Shown here piece after piece: positions 1 to 11,703 of a DNA stretch of 64,000 bases (position 1 is its first letter; the number at the start of each line of letters is the position of its first letter). Both the position numbers and the translations under genes were made by a program. The notes under the pieces were generated by a model. That model made no database searches. It saw nothing but the letters and a program-made list of their open reading frames with translations, and was not told where the DNA came from. Origin of the DNA: Blepharisma stoltei (lineage: Eukaryota; Ciliophora; Heterotrichea; Heterotrichida; Blepharismidae); contig CAJZBQ010000041.1 in NCBI GenBank assembly GCA_914767885.1, forward strand, positions 186,001-250,000, given 5' to 3'.

Positions 1-797
1 GGGATCTAGTTTAAATCAAGATACAATTAGACCTTTGGGGAAAGGGATAGAATAAATAACTTTTAAATTCTAGATAGCTGATTCAACGGGTACCTATAAG
101 AGCTCTAGAAGACGTTACTCAATTTCCCATGCTCAGCCAATTTGTCCTCGATAGATATAAGCGCCAGTCTTGAAGTTTGGGTTTGAACTCTCTTTTTTAA
201 GCTAAGGCAACTCACCTGAGTCTGTCAGGTATCCTCTTGGCCTCAGCCTCCGCCACGGAGTAAGTGGATAGCTTATAGGAATAAGTCCCCATAAGGACAA
301 GAGTTCAGGCTTAAAACCCAGGGCTTTTGCTTCCCTACTTCACTTGGTATTACGAATCATGTGAAATCAAGTATAATTAAAATATACGAGAAGAATTGTG
401 GGTCTGGAGACTAGAAATTCGACTCTCTATATTTAATAATTAAAGTCTAAGTCAATTGACCAAAATAGATTGATTTTTAGATAGTTGAAAATTCAATACT
501 CCCGGTAAGAAAAAGAGAGCAAAATTGATACTTTAGAGTGTTTTTGGGTTAGCCACTGGCAATTTTGAATGGAATTGATTTGCTTTTATTTATATTTGGT
601 TGTTTACATATAATTGGAGTTTATTAGATGATATCGGGATCTGAGAAATTATAGAAGGTATTCTTCCAGAGCTGTTGATTGAAGATACCACCTGCCTTGA
701 GAAAGTATTATTTTGGCATCATTAGGGCCTTGCAATCATAATATGCTCTGTATTAGCTTCTTAGGGATCGTTAATTTTCTTTTTTGAAGTAGAACCC
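1..797. other. Intergenic, no gene seen
   Basis: I see no credible ORF here. Positions about 160-350 are clearly richer in G+C than the flanks and contain a tRNA B-box-like string (GGTTTGAACTC near 178-190), so this may be an old retroposon of the kind seen elsewhere in the window. No target duplication was identified. Confidence 0.4.
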
Positions 798-1640
798 TAA
801 CTCCACCGAACGAAAAAAAACCTTTAATCCCCCCCCATCCTTGATCGAACGACTCGCCATCGTTCGATTAAGGATGAGGGTTAAAAAAAAAATTTTTTGG
901 GAAAAAAAAATTTATATATAAAATAAAAAATATATATATATATTTTTTATTTACTTTTAAATAAGAGGGTTAAGAGCATTTAATAATTTTTTTACAGCAA
1001 AAAATCATAAAAATACCAATTTTTATTATTTTGATTTATTAGTTACCCCTTTAAACTGTATAAATTTTAATTTGTTCCTTATTAAATTAATTTTTTTTAA
1101 AAAAATTTTAAAGAATGTCTATTTTATTAGATTATTGAGTTTTTAAGCCTAGGTTGATGACTAAATCACTTCGGATGGTTGATTTCCGAAGCTTTCTGTC
1201 GTCTTAAAATCTCTGAAAAAACAATTTCATTATGTACATCTTCCCAAGCTTTTGATAACTAATATATTTATATATATATAAAAATTGTCATGATATGAAA
1301 ATCGTTGATCAAGGATGGGGGTTAATTTCCCCAATTTTTAGGAATTTTTACAGTCAATCGTTCGATCAAGTATGGGGGGGGAGTTAGCTAACAAAAATTT
1401 TTTTTTGATATAACGAAGCTCTTATGAAAAATATTTTGATATATATAAGATAATTATTATAATAAAATATATAGCTAATTTGTTAATTTTAAATAGCTCG
1501 CATTTTTAACACACAAATTTTACAAATTAATTGCCATTATTTTAAATTTCGAGAAACAATATTTTAATATATATATTTTAAAAGAAATTAACCTCCCTCT
1601 ATGAACAAAGAAAACTTTTTGGTTCGTTCATAGAGGGAGT
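798..1640 (+). mobile_element. Diverged family A-type MITE, split by a family B copy
   Basis: The outer left end (TAACTCCACC..) and the right end at 1593-1641, a hairpin built on CTCCCTCTATGAACAAAG closing with GAGTAA, match family A in layout. The interior from 1410 follows the A interior (GATATATA.., then TAATTATTATAATAAAAT). The segment 825-1384 is a family B element sitting inside it. The TIR has changed relative to standard A. Confidence 0.55.
825..1384 (-). mobile_element. Family B MITE, copy 1
   Basis: About 560 bp between TA dinucleotides. The left end is a hairpin of CCATCCTTGATCGAACGA and its complement; the right end carries two more copies in direct orientation around a spacer containing AATTTTTAGGAATTTTTACA. 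The middle is AT-rich. It aligns along its length with copy 2 at 17807-18387. Confidence 0.8.
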
Positions 1641-1760
1641 AAAAATTTCACCTTTTAGTCATATTTATGGAAAATTTATATAATTTCCTCTGAATATCCT
1701 CAATTTTTAAATATATTTTAAATAAAATTCATAAGTTAATAGCATGGTATAATTATTAAA

Positions 1761-2944
1761 TTACAGTCATGAACGGTTTTTACCTCGAAATGACTGAGTA
1801 GTCTCAGGTTTATACTCTCCACTATGCTGATTATAAAAATAGCCTTTGAATATTTCATCAATTGAGTCTAATGGAATGAATCCATCAAGTTCTTCTTTAA
1901 AATCGAATTGACTTGAAGCATTAAAATTTTCAGAATTTGACGGGATAAATGGAGATACCAAGGTTTTCGCAAACAAGCTAGACCACTGGACATCACTCAG
2001 CCATACGTGATTTTTTACTTCTGAAGGACCATTTGTCCCTAGCCTATTTTCAGGCTTCCTTTGTAGAAGTTTATTGACAAAATCTGCGGACTCTATTGAC
2101 CAGCCTGCTGGCAAATCTGATTTTTTAAGCAGAATTTGTTTAGAAAGTGCCTGTTCTTTTATATCATTTCTATTTCTTCCTGTGTATGGCCGCTTTCCCA
2201 TCATCAATTCATAAACAATAACTCCTAAAGCAAAATAATCAACAGCAATTCCATGATTACGCTTACACATAACTTCTGGAGCCATATAGCCTGGCGTCCC
2301 AGAGGTTTCTTTTGAGTTGTCAGACGAGATCAGTCTTGCTATGCCAAAATCTGTTATCCTTAAATATCCCTTTTTATCGAAAACTAAATTTTCAGGTTTA
2401 ATGTCCCTATGTATTATTCCTAATACATGCAAATATTCAAGCCCACTAAAAATACAGGCTGTGAAAACGGCTCATAAATTTAAAAAAATAATTTTTTCTA
2501 AAAAAAATTCTATAGGAAAAATAGTATTATTTTGTAGTAAAATTAAATTGAAAAAAAAAGAAATAAATACACAGTGAAAAACTTAGCTTGACTTTCAGTG
2601 AACCTTCTAGTCTTACAAATGTGATATCTAAGGTCTCCGCCTGTCATAAGATCCATGACGAGATATAAATTTTCTTTATCTTGAAATGCGTATTGCATAT
2701 TTACTACAAAAGGGTGCTTTATTATTGAAAGCAATTTTCTTTCATTAAGAATTGAGGATACACTTTTTTTCCTTATAACCCTGAATTTGCTCATTTCTTT
2801 CATAGCAAAGCATTGCTTTGTTTTTTTTAATTCTACTTTTCAAACCTTTCCATAACCTCCACGGCCTATTGGGCATTCAAAATTGAAGAGATTTTTCTGA
2901 ATTTGGCACTCTTCACTATCTTGGTCTTGTATTGTGTTTCCCAT
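1761..2944 (-). CDS. AGC-type serine/threonine protein kinase
   Basis: 356 residues after removal of one 113-bp insertion. The start MGNT is a possible N-myristoylation site. In order: glycine loop GRGGYGKVWKV, in which the W is TGA; a Lys in FAMKEM; hinge LVMDLMTGGDL; catalytic loop HRDIKPEN; DFG (ITDFGIARL); activation segment ending GTPGYMAPE; and a C-terminal AGC-like tail with an FKEEL segment. All catalytic residues are present, so an active kinase is expected. The insertion lies between QAKFFT and the ACIFSGLEYLH helix and uses direct repeats of GTGAAAA rather than TA. The last codon before TAA is TGA (Trp-Leu end), so the gene runs to 1761. The AGC assignment is by overall motif pattern; the subfamily is not resolved. 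Confidence 0.9.
2461..2573. other. 113-bp IES with GTGAAAA direct repeats (kinase gene)
   Basis: AT-rich insertion bounded by GTGAAAA at 2461-2467 and 2574-2580. Removing one repeat plus the insert rejoins KFFT to ACIFSGLEYLH in frame. I found no TA pair that restores this frame. Confidence 0.75.
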
Positions 2945-3540
2945 TTATTTACAGATTATATGTATTTTTTTAATAGGTGATCTGATAAATTTAATAAATT
3001 TATTTTTGTTTTGGTTTTATGATTTATATTTTGACGATAATATATTAGCAGTTATTTTTTGTTTTTTAGAAACAATTATATTATAGGATTTTGAATTGAA
3101 GTGTATTTTTATATATATATAAGATTTAATATAAAAAATAGCTCAAATTTAAGATTCGGCTCCATGCCATATGACCGTGGATTTTTGACAGTGTACATTT
3201 CATCGAAATCCATTTGGTCGAAAATTTTTTTATAAAGCGATATTTTGCCGAAAATTAACTTTTTTTTTTCGGTCAAATGTCTCACTATCAAAAATTTTCG
3301 GTGAAATGGACACTATCAAAAAGGCAAAGTCATTTGACCTGAACCCTAAGATTCAGTTTAATTAAAAAATAATTAATTTTTTATATAGGATTTTTATAAT
3401 ATTCATTAGAGAATTCAAAAATACACTCACTAATTTAATTTTTGTAAAAATTATTTATATAAATTAATGTGATTGATAGATAGAGCATACATTTAATTAT
3501 TAATTAAAATTAACTCGGCAAAATATATACATAAAATAGC

Positions 3541-3850
3541 CATAGTGTCCCGAATCATCCTCTCATGTAACGGTAGCCATGTATAACTAAGCATAGCTTT
3601 GGAGTCAGAAGTTAGTCCAGCAAGATCTGGTGTCTTTCAGCGAGGATTTAAGCAAAATCTGCTGATTTGATGCTGCTCAGCAAATTTTTAACCCAATAAT
3701 ACTGCTGCCGAGAATCCAGGAGTTTCGGCTTGGGCTTAGAGTTACCAGAGGTGGAAGCCATCCACTTCGGCTATGAAGCCATGCAGCTATTATCGTACAG
3801 AGTGCCACCAATGAGAAGTGATGACTCTAAACACCCATCTAATAATCTAA
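3541..3850 (+). mobile_element. Retroposon-like block with (AATCT)n-type tail
   Basis: About 310 bp, GC-richer than the flanks and without an ORF, ending in TAATAATCTAATCTAAATAG. Other retroposon-like insertions here also end in short AATCT or AAGATT repeats. Possible short target repeat AAATAG on both sides. Class assignment is inference. Confidence 0.45.
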
Positions 3851-4160
3851 TCTAAATAGTTCGACAAAATAATTAAGAAATTAATTGAAGAGTAAGACTA
3901 TTGCTGGCATTCTTCCAAATAATCTCACTCCTTATTTAAAGAGAACAAGCAATAGATAAGTTTCCATTTAGGGATCCATAGAAGCTATTATTTTATTATT
4001 AAAAGGAGATTAATTTATTGAAAAAAAAAAAATTATCTATTTTTATCAATTTAAAGTCAGGAGTTAAATATTCCTCTATAATTCAAAAGTATACCCTCAG
4101 AATTTTCTAAGATTACAATATTAATAAGCTAAAGAATAATCCATCACATTTGAATTAACA

Positions 4161-4330
4161 TATATATAGAAAAAGCCCGAGGATCGGCTCCACACGGGAA
4201 CGATTTTCCACGTGTGGAGCCATTTTTTCCATACGTGAGAATCCTGACTTCCTCGTGTGAAAAAATCGCTCCACACGTGGAAAATCGTTCCCGTGTGGAG
4301 CCGATTTTCAGTATTGCCAAGAGAATGGAG
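4161..4330. repeat. Palindromic element 1
   Basis: Arms of about 50 bp: 4184-4237 (core GGCTCCACACGGGAACGAT) pairs with 4254-4305 with few mismatches. It is bordered on the left by TATATATAGAA. It is non-coding and intergenic, of the same general form as the palindromes at 20821, 26053, 43899 and 49476 but with unrelated arms. Confidence 0.8.
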
Positions 4331-4542
4331 CAAATAGCGCCATTCTCTGGCAATTATTATATCAATCAATATTAAATTAAGATAGCATCATCATTGATTT
4401 TTTTCTATCATTTTAGCACTTTTTAAATTTAATCTTATAACAATCTAATTATCATCAGACGAGTTACGGATTTTATATTAAATATTAAATATTTAATGTA
4501 TTAATTTACTATTTAATTTATTAAGGGGGGTTAATAATTATA

Positions 4543-5631
4543 ATGCTAGAAGAGTTTGAATGGTATCTTTATTCTGATGTAGAAGACAGCGTTTTAACTA
4601 TTTATACAGAACCCTTAAAGCCAAGTAGAAAATCCAAAACTCAAAAATCAAACAACAAAGAAGCCAAAATTCCTAAAGGAAGAGAAGAAAAAATTATCAA
4701 CAAAATTTCGAAAGTCTTAAAAAAAGCCAAAGATAATAAAACAGAAGAAGACTTTATAAATGAAAATGGCTTTTCTTGTATATACTCCAGCTGCTTAGTT
4801 AAATGCTTTGCAATGAATACTTTTATTAAGCATATTATCAAGCCACACCAAATCCCATGTGTGTGAAAAGACTGCAGCTTTAAAGGAAAATGCTCTTGTG
4901 AGCTGCAAAAACACTTAGAAAATCATTGAAATAAGTTTAAAGGGATAGAACAGAAAGAGACTGATAACTCTAATGATAAAACAAAAACGATTGAGACAGT
5001 TTTATCATCTTCTATTAAGTTTAAAAAAGATATTAAGGCGAAACCTGAACATAATTCAGTTAGACCTCTAAGCGATTCCATAATTTTCAGAGCTAACTCA
5101 GTCTCAAATATTGCAACCCCTATTCAAGACAAGCCCAAACTGATTAACCCTCCAAAACCTGAGCCGAAAACTATCTCAAAACCTCAGCCTAAAACTACCT
5201 CAAAACCTGACCTTAAAATTATAAACAAACCTGAGCTTAAAATAGTCTCAAAAACCCCTCCAGTTGCAGCTAAAACAGCCACAAAACTTCCAGAACATTC
5301 AAAACCACTGAAAAAAATTAAAATTGAAAATGACTCGACGGAGTCAAAAACAGACTCAGACAGCAAAGAAATTTTACCAATTAAAAGAGGGGTCACTGCT
5401 AAAAAAACAGTCGTCCCTCCAGGGAAAAGAATGAAGCGATTTACAGCCTGTGGGGAATCTCCATATGTAGAAGACTTAATTAAAAAAGAGATCCAAATAG
5501 ACTATGAAGAAGATGAAGACGAAAAAGACCAGACACCTTTTATTAAAAATCTTATGGAAAGAAAAAAGGCTGCCCAAAAGTGGAACCCTTCAGATGCATT
5601 TGCTAGAGCTCTGGAAGCACAGAGGTTTTAA
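4543..5631 (+). CDS. C2H2 zinc-finger protein with basic, low-complexity tail
   Basis: 362 residues; one in-frame TGA (Trp) lies at 4864 inside the finger and another follows. An acidic N-terminus is followed by a lysine-rich stretch. A finger of the form CVWKDC-x(12)-H-x3-H lies near residues 107-130, with an upstream Cys/His cluster (CIYSSC..H) that may be a second finger. Then comes a Pro/Lys-rich region made of repeated PKPEPKTISKP-like units (about 200-245). The C-terminus is an acidic block (YEEDEDEKD) and a conserved-looking RKKAAQKWNPSDAF end. I do not recognise the family; a nuclear nucleic-acid binding role is only inferred from the finger. No IES is present. Confidence 0.75.
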
Positions 5632-5974
5632 TTTATCGGATTATTTTAATAAAAATTTAAATCAATTTATTTAAAAAAGCATTGCCTAGGAATTATTCTG
5701 TGTTATAATGAATTAAAAAAGATAAATAGAGCAATAAGCTATAATGAAATTTGCTAACTCCATTTTTATATATAATTAATAATTTTTATAGCAAAATCTC
5801 TAGTTAATCCTATTAATTTTAAGACAGCTTGTATCGGCAAATACAAATTTTTCTTTTTAATATTTGCATTTTAGATTTATTAAAAAAAATTAACCAACCC
5901 ATTTTAAGAGCGAACAAATAATTTAAAGAGGATAGTAAGTGTCAGAATAATATTTATTAAAGATCATGCTATAG
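5632..5974. other. AT-rich intergenic gap
   Basis: Nothing recognisable between the zinc-finger gene and the dynein gene, which converge on this gap. Confidence 0.5.
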
Positions 5975-7777
5975 CTAGGCTTCAGAGTCTTCTTTATTTC
6001 CTTTTTTCAGTAGCATCTCATAAAACATTTTTAGATTCTCGTTCTTCCTTCCTTGAGTATCACTTGAACTATCAGGAGCGGGGTTACTATCGCTAGAAGT
6101 GTTAAAAGAAATGCCTGCAGGCCTTAAGATATCTACTACATTCTTCGCTTTATCATTACTTGTCTTGGAAAGCCTTTCTTGGACTTGCACTAACTCGCCA
6201 TATAGAGCTTATATTGATTTAGGCACTATTAAGAAGAAAAAATGTTTTTTTTATAAGAATTTATACATAATTATATGTTCAGAAACAAATATTTTTATGA
6301 GAATATACTCAGAAAAGGGGTGCTTCTTGGCTGTAAAAGATTGCATATGATTTTTTGTATTTCTTAAATATTAAAAATAATTTAATTGTGATTGCAATAG
6401 TTTCGAATTTTTTTTAACACTTTAAATAATAAATAAATTTATGCATCATAATAGATCGCTATACCCCAACAGAGAACACTGGCCAGAAAAAATATGGTCT
6501 AGGAGACCTACCTTATATAGCCTAAGTCTGATTAGGTATCTTAAACCTTAAAGGAGATTTTTCATTTTTCCTAAAAAGCTGACAATACTATTAATTTTAA
6601 CGAATTTTTTTAAAAATCTTATAAATACAAGTATTTTTATAAAATAAAGTTAAAAAAAATTAATATGAAAATGCTCATGGGGGAGTAGAAAATCTTGGTC
6701 AGATACAAAAGGGATTTCTTCTTTCTTCGTCCCTCGATATCTCGGTTTCGGCAATAAATCATTAAACTGTTTCTCTAATATGCCTAGATAGTCCATTTCC
6801 CTTATCAAGTTTGGTGAATCCCACCCTGCAGGTATAAAAATGCTTTCTCTGTCAATAATCTGGGCTTTTTGGGTAAACCTAAACCCATAAAGCCTATGCA
6901 CAATGTAATTGTAAAAAGTGTTCACATTGATTCCTGTTTTTGAGGATGTATAAATAATGGATGCTCCATACGTTACTGCAAACTCCCTTAATGATTTTAA
7001 TGTAAAATCCAAAATTCGCTCACATTGGTCTCGGCTTTTATCTACAGACCATATTAAATCACTTTTACAACAAATAATGACAATAGGAACTCCTAAATTT
7101 ACCTGTAATACCCCTTCGGGAAGTGGTATTTCTTGTACCGCTTCGTCAATTTTTTCTTCTTTTGTTTCTTCAGAGGGGTCTTTATAAGCTTTCATATATC
7201 TTTCAACACCCTGGACCATTTGGTCTTGGTCGTCGAGTGGCAATGAGCTTAAAACTTTTCCCAGTTTTTCATGCCAAATTTCAATTCACTGATGGAGGTC
7301 TTCTAAGAAGGTTCATGGCTGTGATCAGTCTAAAACGATGCCAAATATAGTTTTATTGAGGTTAATAATTTTTTTTAAAAAATAATTAATTTTACCTAAA
7401 AAAAATCAAAAAATTTTTATTAAACCTTTATTGAGTTGTTTTGGCTTTAATGCAAATTCAAGAAGATCTTTTAATTGGGGATGATCTAATGTTCAAATAT
7501 TAATTCGAGATATCTTAAGAGATTGAGGATCTTCAATGTTCTTTGCATTTATATGAGAATAGTGAATTGGGGAAGTGATAGGAATAGGATCATCTGGAGC
7601 TATAAGTTGGGAATATACTGAGTTTTTACCGAGCGAGCCTGGACCTTTTTGCACAACCGATATGAAATGCTTTACTCCGCAGTCTCTTCTCCCGACCAAT
7701 ATAAGGTTGCCTTCAGGGTGCTGATCTCTTTGGGAGGACTCTTGCAAGATTTTTTCCCAAAGTTTTTGTTCCGACAT
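5975..7777 (-). CDS. Dynein light intermediate chain
   Basis: 414 residues after removing two IESs (75 and 483 bp). The N-terminal Ras-like domain has a P-loop region in which GRRDCGVKH replaces a canonical GKT/S, then GIVLDWSQPWTFLEDL and the IIYTSSKTGINV motif. The middle QDFLYGELVQVQERLSK and the Ser-rich tail ending MLLKKGNKEDSEA resemble DLIC C-termini. The family links dynein heavy chain to cargo or, in the DYNC2 form, supports intraflagellar transport; which class this is cannot be settled by eye. W codons in DWSQPW and QWIEIW are TGA. The degenerate P-loop suggests weak or no nucleotide hydrolysis, as in known metazoan DLICs. Confidence 0.85.
6203..6685. other. 483-bp IES in dynein gene
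   Basis: TA-bounded. On the gene strand it begins TACTCCCCCATGAGC. Removal joins SDQDFL to YGELVQVQ in frame. It contains a GC-richer block at about 6450-6545. Confidence 0.75.
7354..7428. other. 75-bp IES in dynein gene
   Basis: AT-rich, with flanking TTTATTGAG direct repeats at 7352 and 7427 that contain the TA. Removal joins KPKQLNK to TIFGIVLDW. Confidence 0.85.
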
Positions 7778-7837
7778 TGATTATTATTAAATAAAAAGCA
7801 TAATTATAATTAAGGGAAAATAATATGACTACTCATA

Positions 7838-9119
7838 TTAAATTAATTTCATTTCGTTTTCATGAATGGATTTAAGTTCATTTTCTTCATCAATTGTAGG
7901 GTCTAGGCTTACAAGCAGCTGGAGTTTGGCAAAAAAACGGGGGAGGAGTCCTGCATATAAAAATGACATTAAAAATAATGGAAGGGCATGCTTTCAGATA
8001 TATTCGGTTACCACTTCTGTAGTATTATACATAAATATATAAATTTGGCATTAATAATGATAGATTAGAAAATAAATAAAATAATACTAAAAGGATAATT
8101 TGATTAAATAATAATTTAATCCCAACTGACAGCCCAGCTGTGATAAGAAACCTAATAACTTTTTTCCATATCTTTGTGTAACCCCAGAACATGGTAATTT
8201 TCTTTGAAGAAATCATAGCCCCAGTCACCAGTCCAAAATTATAGAAAATTCATGCTGAATGATAAAATGAATATGCCCCGCTTACGTCGTAATTTAATGA
8301 GCAGTGTTTAGTAGCATTTCTTATCCATTTTAAATTGACTGTTGAATTCAGCGTAACTATTTGAAAAACTCCAATAACCCCTAAAAACAACATCATTGTC
8401 CCTATGAATCAAAATACAATATACGTCCTATTGGTTTTATAATTAAAACTGCTTTTCAATGACAAATCCATCATAGTTTTATCAAACGCAAATGCGACAG
8501 TAACATATATAAAGCAATAGCACAAAGTTATAAGAATTTGATGGGGAAAAATTTCTCCTAAATAGACTCCGCCAATACTAATCATTGTAGCTATAATAAC
8601 TACAATCCCATAAGCGATTATCCTAAATCTGCTTCTATGAAAAATTTCGATTGCGATAGAAACATAAATAACAGTTCCCAGCATCACTTGGTAAGAAGGA
8701 TTTGCAAATCCAGACAGACAGAGCACGCCTTTAATATCTTTGTCTTCCCAATAAGGTCTTGGCTCTCTGTAAAGTAATGAGAGAAAACTTGTGACATACA
8801 TCGTAAAGTTTATCATTAAAATCAATTTTATTCCTCTTCTGGCATCGTAAAAATGATAAATTGCAGGACAAATAAAAATTAAAGTTCAGTCACCTCCAAG
8901 GTATGACACTATTGTAAAAAACATTTTCCCATTATCAGTTCTATCTTGTTGAAAATCATATACGACGTGCTTTCCTCAACTTATTAAACGGCTTTCTAAG
9001 AGACCTTCAAGAGGAATAATAAATAGAAGCATAATGATGGAGATTCCACGGACGAGGACTGAGGTTTTGACAAGACTTTCTTCCTGGATTGAGGCTAAGC
9101 GAGGGTAATTTTGGGACAT
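7838..9119 (-). CDS. PAP2/glucose-6-phosphatase-like membrane protein
   Basis: 402 residues after removing a 73-bp IES. There are several hydrophobic spans, probably eight or more. A PAP2-like signature segment LYREPRPYW lies near residue 120, followed by a glycine-rich loop and a GVYLGEIFPHQ segment, where H could be the catalytic His of the last PAP2 motif. The C-terminal tail is cytoplasmic-looking (DPTIDEENELKS). PAP2 enzymes dephosphorylate lipid or sugar phosphates at membranes; the substrate is unknown here. Five or more Trp codons are TGA. It lies head to tail behind the zinc-finger gene at 9321. The family call rests on motif spacing only. Confidence 0.65.
8023..8095. other. 73-bp IES in PAP2-like gene
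   Basis: AT-rich and TA-bounded. Removal joins LLFNQI to TTEVVTEY and makes the gene length a multiple of three. Exact ends could shift to a neighbouring TA. Confidence 0.6.
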
Positions 9120-9320
9120 CTTGTTTTGTCACCTATATTAACTATTATTTAGATTTGAAGTAAAATTTGAGAATAATAAAACATATACAATTTATTTTTA
9201 ATTAGATGACTAATAGCTAATATAAATTTATTCTTTATTAAATAACTCAATATAACACAGCATAATAACTCAATTACAGTTAAAATACCTTCATTTGTTC
9301 CTTTACAATAATTTCATTAT

Positions 9321-9662
9321 TTATGAAGAATGCTTAAGTTTGAGATGGTTGTTCACTGAAGCTTCTGACCCATAAGATTTCCCACATACTTGGCAAGTAT
9401 AATGCCTTTCAATTTTATCAGCTGTGCGTCTATATCTTTTTTTCTTCCCATTTGATAAACTTTCTTCTAGACTTGCAAGCCTCTTCTGAAAGCGCTCTTT
9501 ATCAACTGCAAGCTCTTCAACTTTTTGCTTTAGTAATAAATTGTATACAAATAGTTTACAAAACTCTTCGTAATAGTCAATGCTCTTATCTTCATTTTTG
9601 ATTTGATCTTGAGTCAGAGGGATAAAATAAGTGGAAAGTTTATTGTCTGCGACTTTTTCCAT
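9321..9662 (-). CDS. Small C2H2 zinc-finger protein
   Basis: 113 residues, intact. A helical N-terminal region (coiled-coil-like, about 35-70, VEELAVDKERFQKRLASLEE) is followed by a basic patch KKKRYRR that may be a nuclear signal. A single classical finger CQVCGKSYGSEASVNNHLKLKH ends the protein. Plausibly a U1-C/matrin-like or DNA/RNA-binding factor, but no family is recognised. No IES or intron. Confidence 0.75.
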   Translation of the reverse strand: MEKVADNKLSTYFIPLTQDQIKNEDKSIDYYEEFCKLFVYNLLLKQKVEELAVDKERFQKRLASLEESLSNGKKKRYRRTADKIERHYTCQVCGKSYGSEASVNNHLKLKHSS

Positions 9663-9918
9663 AATTATAAAGGATGAACAGAATAGACATTTCTGAAACT
9701 TCGGATTGGTGAGGGTTTTTTGGAATATATAAAAAAATTAGTGAGGGGAAAAAAATAGGTGTGGGGTAGAATTAATTTTTGGAAAAAATTAGGATTATAA
9801 ATTAGTTTAGAGGGAAAATAAGGATGGTAGGGAATAGATTAGATTAAAGTGAGAGAAATAAGAAATAATGATAAATCTTTAAAGAGGCTTAAATCCAATG
9901 ATGCCTAGTTAAGTTAGG

Positions 9919-10410
9919 TTAGATAAAGTCAATGTATCTAAGCTTAGTGCGCTGGAAAGTAAGAATTTGCCCGGTTGCTAGGTCTGGGATTGCTTCATAA
10001 TCCACTTGTTTTGATCCGCTGATTGTAATTGGAAATTGATTAAAACAAATACTTACTCCTTATCAAAAAATGTTTTATTATTACAAAGTGAGCTGGAATT
10101 ATAATAATTTGCTCTGGATATTAAAATATTAATTAAAAATATTATGATAACTTTGTTGTAATTGAGGAGTTAAGCAAACACCTCCAAATAGAAGAGACAA
10201 TACATTCACAACTACAGTATGACCCCATCCATATCCCCAAACTGCTGGGTTTCTGGCAATCTTGATACCTTTTGGAATATTTCTTAACCCTGCCCCCAGT
10301 AAGCAAAAAATTATTAACCATGGTCAAGGTGCCAATTTTCAAAATTATATATTAAAAATTTTATTTTATTAATTTCTTAAATTTATCAGAGATTTCATCA
10401 TTATAATCAT
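9919..10410 (-). CDS. Small membrane protein, unknown
   Basis: About 107 residues after removing two proposed IESs (63 bp at 10315-10377, 105 bp at 10054-10158), which together give a length divisible by three. The N-terminus is hydrophobic (SLINLIIFCLLGAGL), followed by a KIARNPAVWGYGWGH motif, a second hydrophobic span VVVNVLSLLFGGVCL and a polar tail ending TFQRTKLRYIDFI. The coherence of the protein after excision is the main evidence. No family recognised; a mitochondrial or ER membrane subunit is possible. The 5' end is the least certain part. Confidence 0.5.
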
Positions 10411-10898
10411 TAGATTAACATTAAAATATAGTCATAGCAAAAAAATAAATATTAAAATAATTTTTAGCAGGGCATTATTTTTGCTAAAAAAGGGATTTCT
10501 AATGATTTTTATCATTAACCAACCGGAGAAGTAAGAGAGGATTCATTTATTATTATCAATCAATATTATCTATCTATTTTCTCTATTATATTTATTAGAT
10601 ATTTGTTCAGAACTTTGAAAAGAGATATTAAATTATATCATAATCATCAAAAAATTTAAAAATAAGCATTAAAAAATTCCAAAATTACTTTTATTAATGT
10701 ATATAATAGGACTATTTTATACTTACTCCGCTTAATTAGAATAATATTTTTATAACAAAAAATTGCAGAAAGCCTATTCTTTCCTATTATATAATTTTCT
10801 AAATTAATAAATTTCCTTTGCTTTACTGTCGAGCTAGAATATTAGCAATTCATTATTATCAGTTTTACTCTTTAGAAAAATGTCAGTGATTTTGTACT
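10411..10898. other. AT-rich intergenic gap
   Basis: No ORF or repeat structure recognised; mainly A+T with short homopolymers. Confidence 0.5.
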
Positions 10899-11267
10899 TA
10901 CTCCCCCCCCTCCCTGAGTGAACAAAACCATTAGAAAATCCCTATTTTTTGCCCAAAAAAACCCACCCTCCGTGAGTGAACAAAAATTTTTTATGGAAAA
11001 AAAATTTTATATATAAATGATAATTAGTATAATGAAATCTAGAGCTAATTCTGTTTAATTTTTTAACGAATTGCTTTTTTAAAACATAAATTTTATAAAT
11101 TAAATTAATATTTGCTTTCCAATTTTTGCGAATTAGGATTTTTTAATTTTCGAAAAAAAATTATTTTTTATAAAATTTATATAGAATTTTTTTTTTTAAA
11201 AAAAAATTAACCCCCCTCCGTGAGTGAACAAAATTTTTTTTGTTCACTCACGGAGGGAGGGGGGAGT
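10899..11267 (+). mobile_element. Family A MITE, copy A1
   Basis: 369 bp between TA dinucleotides. The left end has two direct TIR copies (CCCTCCGTGAGTGAACAAA; the outermost reads TCCCTGAGTG) around a spacer TAGAAAATCCCTATTTTT. The right end is a hairpin of the same TIR. It lies just upstream of the small ORF at 11282. Confidence 0.9.
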
Positions 11268-11281
11268 TAATAAAATTGTAA

Positions 11282-11512
11282 ATGGGCTGTATAGCAAGCG
11301 CATCAAAAAGAAAAATAAGAGAAGCTCCTAGTTTTACTCTATCTACCAGAAGAACACTCAGCAGTTCAACTGCAGAATTATCGCCGACAGAGAGATATGT
11401 TAAAAACGTAAGAAGCCTAAGCATTTTACTAAACACAGCAAATAATAACACACCATGCAATTGCATGGACCAAGCTAAATTAATTGTATCCCATGCAGAA
11501 TATATCATGTAA
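11282..11512 (+). CDS. 76-residue protein with MGC acylation-type start
   Basis: Opens MGCIASASKRKIREAPS, which fits dual N-myristoylation (Gly2) and palmitoylation (Cys3), followed by a Ser/Thr-rich middle and a Cys-containing C-terminus. The ATG lies 13 bp beyond the TA of MITE A1, so in the rearranged genome the upstream region would be joined to sequence near 10899. It is short and has no recognised homologue, but codon use is normal and the start signal is convincing. It could be a lipid-anchored ciliary or membrane adaptor. Confidence 0.5.
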   Translation: MGCIASASKRKIREAPSFTLSTRRTLSSSTAELSPTERYVKNVRSLSILLNTANNNTPCNCMDQAKLIVSHAEYIM

Positions 11513-11703
11513 TCTAAATAAAATCACAAATATTTATCAATAAAACATTTTATTTCCTGATTTATTATATCAGAATATATAATAACCAATGTAAATATTA
11601 ACTGAAGTATCAAGAAGTAAGATCATTTGTTTTAAGAAGGTTTCAGTTAACGACTGGTTTCTAGACAATGTAATAAAATAATAAATATAAGATTTTAAAA
11701 TTT

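Larger units (their letters stand above)
2945..4542. other. Intergenic stretch with repeats
   Basis: No gene recognised. Around 3150-3350 there is an imperfect inverted repeat (GGCTCCATGCC.. against ..GGCAAAGTCATTTGACC). A GC-richer retroposon-like block lies at 3541-3850 and a strong palindrome at 4161-4330, both listed separately. The rest is AT-rich. Confidence 0.5.
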
